Shown here: positions 1 to 10,184 of the stretch, piece after piece | How positions within the stretch are numbered: the first letter of the stretch is position 1 | How the letters are laid out: each line of letters opens with the position of its first letter | Assembly (NCBI GenBank): GCA_011176555.1 | Contig: DUEF01000039.1 | Location: forward strand, 1 to 10,184 | Direction of reading: 5' to 3' | DNA: 10,184 bases | From: Caldilineae bacterium | GTDB lineage: Bacteria; Chloroflexota; Anaerolineae; J102 | Position numbers and translations under genes: made by a program | The notes under the pieces: model-generated | The model's input: only the letters and a program-made list of their open reading frames with translations | Database searches by the model: none | Told to the model about the DNA's origin: nothing

Positions 1-3453
<3,453 letters not shown>

Positions 3454-3532
3454 GCCAGTAAATCCGTAGACCAGTCGATTATTCCCCGTCAGTTCAACGA
3501 AGTCGCTACCAACGAAGTACCGAGTTTCACTT
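3454..3532 (+). other. 79-base intergenic gap between the first and second NRPS genes
   Basis: The gap follows the TAG stop of the first gene. I see no strong inverted repeat with a T-run, so no intrinsic terminator is called, and no convincing -35/-10 pair. The 20 bases before the ATG at 3533 contain no clear AGGAGG-like sequence, in contrast to the next gene. A nine-base direct repeat, CAACGAAGT, occurs at 3495-3503 and 3510-3518; its meaning is unknown. Read-through transcription from the first gene is the simplest reading. Confidence 0.6.
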
Positions 3533-4786
3533 ATGGATCGAAAGAACATCGAGAGTTTTTATCCCCTGTCACCCATGCAGCAGGGCATGCTGTTTCATAC
3601 GTTGTACGAGCCTGACTCGGGCGTCTACGTGGAACTGCTCACCGCCACCTGGCGGGGCAGCGTGGACATGGAGGCTTTTCGGCGCACCTGGCAACGGGTC
3701 GTGGATCGGCATCCCGCGTTGCGCACCGCTTTTTTGTGGGAGGGCGTGAAGGAGCCGATTCAGGTGGTGCAAAGGCAGGCCGAGGTGAGGGTGAGTGAGC
3801 AGGATTGGCGCACTTTGACGCGGGAGGAACAAGAGGAGCGTCTGGAAGCGTATTTGCGGGAGGAGCGGAAGCGAGGATTCGATCTGGCGGAAGCGCCTCT
3901 GCTGCGCCTGGCGCTGATTCGGATGGCGGATGAGGAGTACGAGTTGGTGTGGACGCATCACCACCTGCTGCTGGATGGTTGGTCCATTCCCCTGCTGCTG
4001 AAAGAGGTGTTCGCTTTTTACGACGCCTACCTGCGGGGAGAGGAGTTGCAGTTGCCCAAACCTCGTCCTTACCGCGACTACATCGTCTGGCTGAAGCGCC
4101 AGGACATGGAGGCGGCGGAGCGCTACTGGCGGGAGAAGATGGCGGGCTTCACCGCGCCGACGCCCCTGGTGGTGGACAGGTCGTCCGGGGCTCCGGCAGA
4201 GGGGGGATTCACTGATGTCGAGGTGGAGGTCTCGGAGGAGTTGACCACGGCGCTGAAACGCCTGACCCAGCGCTATGGCCTCACCATGAATACGCTGATA
4301 CAGGGCGTGTGGGCGCTGCTCCTGAGCCGGTACAGCGGGAACGACGACGTGGTGTATGGCTCCACGGTCTCGGGGCGTCCGGCGGATTTGCCCGGTGCGA
4401 ACGAAATCATCGGGCTGTTCATCAACACCCTGCCGGTGCGCGTGCAGGTTCCAGCGGATGCCGCGCTGAGTCAGTGGCTCCAGGAATTGCAGGCGCAGCA
4501 GGTGGAAATGCGCCGGTACGAATACACCCCCCTCGCCGACATCCAATCCTGGAGTGAGGTTCCCCCCGGAGCGCCGCTGTTCGAGAGCCTCCTGGTGTTC
4601 GAGAACATTCCTTTGGATGACATCGTGGAAGGCGGCAAGGGGCTCGATGTGCAGAATGTGAAGACGGAATCGACCACCAACTTCCCTCTGGTTTTCGTGG
4701 TGGTTCCCGGCCGGGAGTTGTCATTACGGCTGCAATATGACGCCAGTCGCTTCGATCAGGAGACCATCGAGCGGATGATGGGGCAC
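3533..4786 (+). repeat. Duplicated condensation-domain segment, copy 1
   Basis: This segment encodes the C domain of the second gene and aligns with 8165-9424 with a constant offset of 4632 bases up to about base 4150, then 4638 after a two-codon difference near 4190-4205. Protein identity is roughly four-fifths by eye. It includes a 77-base perfect match, 4073-4149 with 8705-8781. Similarity drops sharply after the shared IERMMGH, at the C-A linker. Confidence 0.9.
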
Positions 4787-7700
4787 TTCCAGAACCTGTT
4801 GGCGGGCGTGGCCGCTGCTCCCGACCAGCCTCTTTCCCGCTTGCCGCTTCTGTCGGCGGAGGAGCGGGCGGAGGTGCTTCACGCCTTCCCCGAGCCACAG
4901 CCTTTTCCGGCGGAGCGCACGCTGGTGGAGTGGTTCGAGGCGCAGGTGGAGCGCACGCCGCAGCGCGTAGCGCTCACCTTCGTGGATGAGCGGTACACCT
5001 ACCGGGCTTTGAACGCCAGGGCGAATCAGTTGGCCCACTACCTGCGTCGGCGCGGGGTGGGGCCAGAGACGCCGGTTGGGTTGCTGCTGGAACGGTCGGC
5101 CGAGACGGTGATTGCGATCCTGGGCGCGCTGAAGGCGGGAGGAGCGTATGTGCCCATCGATCCGGTGTATCCGCTGGAGCGCATGGCGTTCATGCTGGCG
5201 GACACGAAAGCGCCCCTCCTTATCACCCAGGGCTCGCTGATGGAGCGAGCGGCGGAGTTGGAGATCGAGGCGCTTTCGCTGGATGACGCCTGGGAGGAAA
5301 TCCAGCAGGAGCCAGAGGACAACCCCGCCATCGCCCTGGATCCCGAGAATCTGGCGTATGTGATCTACACGTCCGGCTCGACGGGGCGACCCAAGGGCGT
5401 GCTGATTCCCCACACCAACGTGGTGCGCCTGCTGACCGCGACCGAACCCTGGTATCATTTCGATGAGAATGACGTATGGACGCTTTTCCACTCCTATGCG
5501 TTTGACTTCTCGGTGTGGGAGATTTGGGGCGCGCTGCTGTATGGCGGGCGACTGGTGGTGGTTCCCTATCTGGTGAGCCGTTCGCCGGAATCCTTCTACG
5601 ACCTGCTCCTGACCGAGGGCGTGACGGTGTTGAATCAGACGCCGTCGGCCTTTCGTCAGTTGATCCGGGCGGCGGCGGAGGCGGAGACGCCAGCCGAAAC
5701 GCCTCTGCGTTGGGTGATATTCGGCGGTGAGGCGTTGGAGTTGCAGAGTTTGCGACCGTGGTTCGATCTTTTCGGTGACGAGAAGCCGCAATTGGTGAAC
5801 ATGTACGGGATCACGGAGACGACGGTGCACGTGACGTATCGGCCCATCAGTCGGGCGGATGTGGAGGCGGGAGCGGGCAGCGTCATCGGGAGACCGATAC
5901 CGGACATGACGCTTTACGTGCTGGACAGGCAGGGCGAACCCCAGCCTTTTGGCGTGCCCGGCGAGTTGCATGTGGGCGGAGCGGGGATTGCTCGCGGTTA
6001 TCTCGACCGGCCCGCACTCTCGGCCGACCGTTTTGTACCCGACCCGTTTGGCGGGGATCCCGGCGCTCGCCTGTACAAGGCCGGCGATCTGGCGCGCTTG
6101 CTGCCCGACGGCGATGTCGAGTATCTGGGACGGATCGATTTTCAGGTGAAGATACGGGGCTTCCGGGTGGAATTGGGCGAGATCGAATCGGTGCTGGTGC
6201 GACACGAGAACGTGCGGGAAAGCGTGGTGCTGGTGCGAGAGGATTCGCCCGGGGACAAGCGGCTGGTGGCGTACGTCACACCGGTCGGGAACAATGACGT
6301 GGATGCCGGGGTGTTGCGAGTACACTGTCTGCGTTCTCTGCCCGATTACATGGTCCCCGCCGCCTTTGTCGTCTTGGACGCCATCCCCCTGAACCCCAAC
6401 GGCAAGGTGGACCGCCGCGCTCTGCCTGCGCCCGAGTGGTCGCGGGAGGCGCTGAAAACGGAGTACATCGCGCCCCGAACCGAGGGGGAGCGACAACTGG
6501 CCGCGATTTGGTCTCAGGTGTTGGGAGCAAAGCGGGTGGGGATATTGGACAATTTCTTCGATCTGGGCGGCGATTCGATCATGAGCATCCAGGTTGTGGG
6601 GCTCGCCAGGCGCAAGGGGCTGCGCCTGACGCCGCGGCGGCTCTTCGAAACGCCCACCATCGCCGCTCTGATTGCGGAATTGGACGCGGCGACAGCGCCG
6701 GGGGATGGGGAAGGTCAGGCTGAAGAGGAGGTGCTTTCAGCGCGCTTGACGCCCATCCAGGAGCAATTCTTCAGCCGTTATGGCGATTATCCGCATCAGT
6801 GGAACACTTCCATGCTCCTGGAGATTCATGGCGGGCTCAGAACCGACGTCCTGGAGGAGGTCGTGCGCGGATTGATGGAAGCGCATGGCTCCCTGCGTCT
6901 GCGTTTCGAGCGGGTCGGCGATATCTGGCGGCAGTATGAAGTCCGGGATGAAACGCCTCCCTTTGTGATCATGGATTTGTCGGCCGCGGCGGAATCAGAG
7001 CGGGCGCAAGTTATCGCGGCCAGGGCGACGGAATTGCAGCAGAGCCTCAACATTTATGATGGGCCGCTCTTTCGGGTCGCTTACCTGGACATGGGAGCCG
7101 ACGCGCCCGCCCGCCTGCTGTTCGTGTTCCATCATCTGATCATGGATGGCGTCTCGTGGCGCATTCTGCTGGAGGACTTCCAGGTGATGTACCGGCAGGC
7201 GGACAGGGGACAGAAAGCTGAGCCGCTGGCGGAGGGAACGACGTTTTTGAGTTGGGCACAGCGCTTGCGACGGTATGCTCAGAGTGCGGAAGTGCGGGAG
7301 GAGGCCCCCTTCTGGCTGGAGATGGCGGATGCGCCCGCATTGACTCTGCCCGTGGATCATCCGCAGGGGCGGAATACTTTTGCCGTCACCGAGCATGTGT
7401 CCATATCGCTGGAAGCCGACTCCAGCCATGTTCTTTTGAGCCAGATACCGGCGCAGTCGGGTTTGCGCGTGAATGATGTGCTGGTGACGGCGCTGTTGCG
7501 AGTGTTGAAGCGTGAAAGCGGTCTCGAAAGGATGCTGCTGGAGCTGGAGCGTCATGGGCGGGAGGATATTTTCCCGGATGTGGATATTTCTCGCACCACC
7601 GGTTGGTTCACCAGCGCTTTCCCGATGACCCTGCGACTGCAAAAGAGCGCCGGAGCCAGGGAGCAGGTTTTGTCGGTGCGGGAACAGTTGCAGGCGGCGC

Positions 7701-8149
7701 CAATCGGCGGTATTGGCTATGGGCTTTTGCGCTATTTGCATGAGGATGAAGCGCTTCATCGGCAAATGCAGACTATTCCCGATCCTCAGATCAGTTTCAA
7801 CTACCTGGGTGATTTTGGACGAGGGCAGAGTGCGCAGGAGGGGGAACGGATGCAGCAACCCTGGGCCGGGCGCTGGCAGAGAATTCTGATGCAGGCCCGG
7901 AAGACATTGAGTCACATCGCGCCGCAGCGTATTCGCGTCGCCGAGGAGGAGGTTGGACCGGAGCAACATCCAGACGGAGAGCGTGCAGCCCAGTTGCATA
8001 TCGTCTCCATCGTGAGCGCCGATCAATTGCACGTCCGTTGGCTGTACAGCCGTGAATTGCATGACAGAAAAACGGTCGAAAGATGGGCCAATCTCTATGT
8101 TCAGGAGTTGGCCAATCTTGTCAGTCAGCTTGTGGCAGGCGATAATTGA
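3533..8149 (+). CDS. Non-ribosomal peptide synthetase, single module C(DCL)-A(Thr)-T-E
   Basis: A complete 1538-residue one-module NRPS protein predicted to add threonine and epimerize it. The start at 3533 is supported by the N-terminus MDRKNIESFYPLSPMQQGM, which matches that of the next gene. The condensation domain (about 1-420) has DCL-type features: YPLSPMQQGMLFH at the start, HHLLLDG with catalytic His144, and NFPLVFVVVPGRELSLRL near the end. The adenylation domain (about 465-965) has YTSGSTGRPKG (612-622), MYGITETT and NGKVDRRAL (Lys958). Its specificity positions D658 F659 W662 N701 I729 G731 M757 V765 H766 K958 spell DFWNIGMVHK, the known Thr code. The carrier Ser is 1015 (LGGDS). 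The epimerase (about 1071-1520) keeps PIQEQFF, HHLIMDG (His1201), ERHGRE (Glu1339), RTTGWFT, PIGGIGYG and FNYLG (Tyr1424). Some 25 extra residues follow NYLG. The protein ends soon after the E domain (VSQLVAGDN), without the acidic tail of the preceding protein. Confidence 0.98.
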   Translation: MDRKNIESFYPLSPMQQGMLFHTLYEPDSGVYVELLTATWRGSVDMEAFRRTWQRVVDRHPALRTAFLWEGVKEPIQVVQRQAEVRVSEQDWRTLTREEQEERLEAYLREERKRGFDLAEAPLLRLALIRMADEEYELVWTHHHLLLDGWSIPLLLKEVFAFYDAYLRGEELQLPKPRPYRDYIVWLKRQDMEAAERYWREKMAGFTAPTPLVVDRSSGAPAEGGFTDVEVEVSEELTTALKRLTQRYGLTMNTLIQGVWALLLSRYSGNDDVVYGSTVSGRPADLPGANEIIGLFINTLPVRVQVPADAALSQWLQELQAQQVEMRRYEYTPLADIQSWSEVPPGAPLFESLLVFENIPLDDIVEGGKGLDVQNVKTESTTNFPLVFVVVPGRELSLRLQYDASRFDQETIERMMGHFQNLLAGVAAAPDQPLSRLPLLSAEERAEVLHAFPEPQPFPAERTLVEWFEAQVERTPQRVALTFVDERYTYRALNARANQLAHYLRRRGVGPETPVGLLLERSAETVIAILGALKAGGAYVPIDPVYPLERMAFMLADTKAPLLITQGSLMERAAELEIEALSLDDAWEEIQQEPEDNPAIALDPENLAYVIYTSGSTGRPKGVLIPHTNVVRLLTATEPWYHFDENDVWTLFHSYAFDFSVWEIWGALLYGGRLVVVPYLVSRSPESFYDLLLTEGVTVLNQTPSAFRQLIRAAAEAETPAETPLRWVIFGGEALELQSLRPWFDLFGDEKPQLVNMYGITETTVHVTYRPISRADVEAGAGSVIGRPIPDMTLYVLDRQGEPQPFGVPGELHVGGAGIARGYLDRPALSADRFVPDPFGGDPGARLYKAGDLARLLPDGDVEYLGRIDFQVKIRGFRVELGEIESVLVRHENVRESVVLVREDSPGDKRLVAYVTPVGNNDVDAGVLRVHCLRSLPDYMVPAAFVVLDAIPLNPNGKVDRRALPAPEWSREALKTEYIAPRTEGERQLAAIWSQVLGAKRVGILDNFFDLGGDSIMSIQVVGLARRKGLRLTPRRLFETPTIAALIAELDAATAPGDGEGQAEEEVLSARLTPIQEQFFSRYGDYPHQWNTSMLLEIHGGLRTDVLEEVVRGLMEAHGSLRLRFERVGDIWRQYEVRDETPPFVIMDLSAAAESERAQVIAARATELQQSLNIYDGPLFRVAYLDMGADAPARLLFVFHHLIMDGVSWRILLEDFQVMYRQADRGQKAEPLAEGTTFLSWAQRLRRYAQSAEVREEAPFWLEMADAPALTLPVDHPQGRNTFAVTEHVSISLEADSSHVLLSQIPAQSGLRVNDVLVTALLRVLKRESGLERMLLELERHGREDIFPDVDISRTTGWFTSAFPMTLRLQKSAGAREQVLSVREQLQAAPIGGIGYGLLRYLHEDEALHRQMQTIPDPQISFNYLGDFGRGQSAQEGERMQQPWAGRWQRILMQARKTLSHIAPQRIRVAEEEVGPEQHPDGERAAQLHIVSIVSADQLHVRWLYSRELHDRKTVERWANLYVQELANLVSQLVAGDN

Positions 8150-8152
8150 TTT

Positions 8153-8158
8153 AGGAGA
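8153..8158 (+). promoter_or_regulatory. Ribosome binding site of the third NRPS gene
   Basis: AGGAGA lies six bases before the ATG at 8165, in a 15-base gap after the TGA of the preceding gene. It fixes the start codon and indicates an operon with close translational spacing. No promoter could fit in the gap itself. Confidence 0.85.
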
Positions 8159-8164
8159 ACTGGC

Positions 8165-9424
8165 ATGGATCGGAAAAACATTGAGACCTTTTATCCCCTA
8201 ACCCCCATGCAGCAGGGCATGCTGTTTCATACGCTGTACGAGCCTGAATCGGGCGTCTATGTGGAGCTGCTCACCGCCGCGTGGCATGGGGACGTGGATA
8301 TCGATGCTTTCCGTCGCACCTGGCAGCGAGTTGTGGACCGGCATGAGGCGCTACGCACCGCCTTTCTGTGGGAGGGGCTGAAGGAGCCGATTCAGGTGGT
8401 GCAGCGGCAGGCCGAGGTGACGGTGACCGAGCTCGGTTGGCGAACAGCAACGCCGGAGGAACAGCAGGAGCGCCTGGACGAGTACTTGCGGGAGGAGCGG
8501 AAGCGCGGGTTCGATTTGACCAAAGCGCCTCTCTTGCGGTTGTCGCTGATTCGGATGGCGGATGAGGAGTACAGGTTGGTGTGGACGCATCATCACCTGC
8601 TTATGGACGGATGGTCCATCCCCTTGTTGCTGAAGGAGGTGTTCGCCTTTTACGCCGCTTATCTGCGGGGAGAGGAGCTGCAATTGCCCAAACCCCGACC
8701 TTATCGCGACTACATCGTCTGGCTGAAGCGCCAGGACATGGAGGCGGCGGAGCGCTACTGGCGGGAGAAGATGGCGGGCTTTACGGAGCCGACGCCCCTG
8801 ACTGTCGCCAGGCGTCTGGCCGCGGGAATGGAGGGCGAAGGCGAATTCGCCGATGTGGAGGCGGTTGCACAGGCAGAATTGACGCTGCGGTTGCAACAAT
8901 TGGCGCGACGGCATGGGCTGACGCTGAACACGCTTCTGCAAGGAGCCTGGGCGTTGCTCCTGAGCCGGTACAGCGGCAAGGATGACGTGGTGTATGGGGC
9001 GACCGTCTCCGGGCGGCCATCGGAGTTGTCCGGCGCGGATGAAATCATCGGTTTGTTCATCAATACGTTGCCGGTGCGGGTGCAGGTCCCGGAAAATGTC
9101 TCAGTGGTTCAGTGGTTGCGGGAATTGCAGGCGCAGCAGGTGGAGATGCGGCGATATGAGTATACGCCTCTCGTCGATATCCAATCCTGGAGCGATATCG
9201 CCCCCGGCGCACCTCTGTTCGAGAGCCTGCTGGTGTTCGAGAATATCCCGCTGGAGGATGCCGTAGAAGAGAGCAAGGGGCTGGATTTGCGCAATGTGGA
9301 GACGGAGTCGATCACGAATTTCCCCCTTGTTCTCGTCGTCGTTCCCGGCAGGGAGATGTCGTTGCGATTGCTGTACGACGCCCGTCTCTTTGGGGCGGAG
9401 ACAATCGAGCGGATGATGGGGCAT
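8165..9424 (+). repeat. Duplicated condensation-domain segment, copy 2
   Basis: The second copy, encoding the C domain of the third gene, lies in the same orientation as copy 1. The most divergent part is the loop around bases 8795-8900, where two extra codons lie. Both copies keep the full HHxxxDG motif, so neither looks decayed. Confidence 0.9.
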
Positions 9425-10184
9425 TTACAGACGATTCTTCATGGCTTCGGCGAACGGAGCGAGGGCCCCCTGGCTTCCATCTCGATCTTGACGTCGCCCG
9501 AGCGCAGATTACTGATCGAAACATGGAATGCAACGGCTTCGCCGTTCGATGCCGACGATTTCGTGCATGAGCGGGTGCAGAGGCAGGCCGAACGGTCGCC
9601 CCGGGCGCTGGCGCTGGCGGGGCCGACCGACGCACTGTCCTACGGCGAGCTGAACGCCAGAGCCAACCGGTTGGCGCATTACCTGCTCGGCCAGGGCGTG
9701 GGGCCAGATTCGATAGTCGCCATCTTCATGCAGCGCTCGCCGCAGACGGTGGCGGCCATGCTGGCCGTGCTGAAGACCGGCGCCGCTTATCTGCCTTTGG
9801 ACCCGGCTTATCCCAAAGAGCGACTTGCTTTTGTCATGGAGGATGCTCGCGCGCGGGTGGCGCTGACCGAGACCGCGTTGGTCGATGATTTGCCGGAGAC
9901 GGACGCGCGGGTGGTGGCGCTGGATGGCGAGTGGCCTGCGATTACGCTAGAGTCGGATGAGAATCCCGGAGTGCGGATTTCGCCGGACCATGTGGCCTAT
10001 GTGATCTACACTTCTGGCTCCACCGGGCGGCCCAAAGGCGTGCTGATCCAACATCGCGGGCTGAATAATCTGATCGCCTGGCACCAGAAAGAGTTCGGCG
10101 TCACGTCGGCGGATCGGGCTACGCATCTGGCCGGGCTCGGCTTCGACGCCGCTGTGTGGGAGATTTGGCCTCATCTGACGGCTG
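8165..10184 (+). CDS. Non-ribosomal peptide synthetase, 5' part: C(DCL)-A, truncated by the window end
   Basis: I translated this frame by hand: 673 codons with no stop, running off the window. The start is set by AGGAGA and by the N-terminus MDRKNIETFYPLTPMQQGM, almost the same as that of the preceding protein. Residues 1 to about 420 are a DCL-type condensation domain with HHLLMDG (His144, Asp148, Gly149), LINTLPVRV-like text reading LFINTLPVRVQVP, and NFPLVLVVVPGREMSLRL near its end. This fits its place after an intact epimerase. A linker (SILTSPERRLLIETWNATA) leads into the adenylation domain from about residue 460: LSYGELNARANRLAHYL, GAAYLPLDPAYPKERL, then A3 YTSGSTGRPKG (615-625) and A4 FDAAVWEIW (660-668). 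Only three specificity residues are visible (Asp661, Ala662, Trp665); DA-W begins codes for several hydrophobic residues such as Phe and Leu, so no substrate is called. The carrier and any later domains lie to the right. Confidence 0.97.
   Translation, partial: MDRKNIETFYPLTPMQQGMLFHTLYEPESGVYVELLTAAWHGDVDIDAFRRTWQRVVDRHEALRTAFLWEGLKEPIQVVQRQAEVTVTELGWRTATPEEQQERLDEYLREERKRGFDLTKAPLLRLSLIRMADEEYRLVWTHHHLLMDGWSIPLLLKEVFAFYAAYLRGEELQLPKPRPYRDYIVWLKRQDMEAAERYWREKMAGFTEPTPLTVARRLAAGMEGEGEFADVEAVAQAELTLRLQQLARRHGLTLNTLLQGAWALLLSRYSGKDDVVYGATVSGRPSELSGADEIIGLFINTLPVRVQVPENVSVVQWLRELQAQQVEMRRYEYTPLVDIQSWSDIAPGAPLFESLLVFENIPLEDAVEESKGLDLRNVETESITNFPLVLVVVPGREMSLRLLYDARLFGAETIERMMGHLQTILHGFGERSEGPLASISILTSPERRLLIETWNATASPFDADDFVHERVQRQAERSPRALALAGPTDALSYGELNARANRLAHYLLGQGVGPDSIVAIFMQRSPQTVAAMLAVLKTGAAYLPLDPAYPKERLAFVMEDARARVALTETALVDDLPETDARVVALDGEWPAITLESDENPGVRISPDHVAYVIYTSGSTGRPKGVLIQHRGLNNLIAWHQKEFGVTSADRATHLAGLGFDAAVWEIWPHLTA

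Noticed and set aside
3454..3532. Intrinsic terminator or new promoter between the first and second genes
   Set aside because: No GC-rich hairpin with a T-run and no convincing -35/-10 pair could be found by eye.
4724..6496. A 590-residue open frame on the minus strand, and other long minus-strand frames (for example 6995-8062, 3569-4546, 1651-2523)
   Set aside because: They are antisense shadows of GC-rich NRPS genes. Their translations are rich in Arg, His, Gln and Pro, show no domain, and lie opposite well-recognised NRPS motifs in the plus frame.
8160..10184. A thioesterase, MbtH-like protein, transporter or tailoring enzyme near the NRPS genes
   Set aside because: No sequence in the window supports any of these; all of it is accounted for by the three NRPS genes and two short gaps.

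Overview
The window is the interior of a non-ribosomal peptide synthetase (NRPS) locus. It holds three large genes in a row on the + strand and nothing else that I can support: the 3' part of an NRPS gene (bases 1-3453), a complete one-module NRPS gene (3533-8149), and the 5' part of a third NRPS gene that runs off the right edge (8165-10184). The first and third genes are cut by the window ends, so the start of the assembly line, the end of it and any release thioesterase lie outside.

Layout. Gene 1 reads [end of C, LCL-like]-A-T-E-like plus a short C-terminal tail. Gene 2 reads C(DCL-like)-A-T-E. Gene 3 reads C(DCL-like)-A and is cut in the A domain just after core motif A4. The gap between genes 1 and 2 is 79 bases with no clear Shine-Dalgarno sequence. 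The gap between genes 2 and 3 is 15 bases with a clear AGGAGA. The three are most likely one operon, read in gene order, each protein passing the growing peptide to the next across a terminal docking interface.

Chemistry. Reading the ten specificity positions by eye against GrsA, gene 2 gives DFWNIGMVHK, the classical threonine code. Its epimerase keeps every catalytic motif, so a D-configured threonine (D-allo-Thr if only C-alpha is inverted) is predicted at that position. Gene 1 gives DASTIAAVGK, related to Phe/Tyr-type codes but not one I recall exactly. Gene 3 shows only three of the ten positions (D, A, W).

What is unusual. The terminal E domain of gene 1 has lost the second, catalytic His of HHxxxDG (it reads HDLVVDS). 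It also lacks the Trp of RTxGWFT and the NYLG motif, so it looks catalytically dead although its frame is intact. Yet the condensation domain that follows it in gene 2 is of the DCL class, which normally expects a D-residue from upstream. The C domains of genes 2 and 3 are recent duplicates (a 77-base perfect match inside about 1.25 kb of high similarity), and the similarity drops at the C-A linker, which points to domain-level recombination. The N-termini of proteins 2 and 3 are nearly identical while the C-terminal tails of proteins 1 and 2 differ, so docking order may not be strictly enforced.

Organism. The DNA is GC-rich (around 60% by eye) and bacterial in operon style. The NRPS style would fit Chloroflexota, Cyanobacteria, Myxococcota or similar secondary-metabolite producers. 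No phylogenetic marker is present, so I do not assign a taxon.
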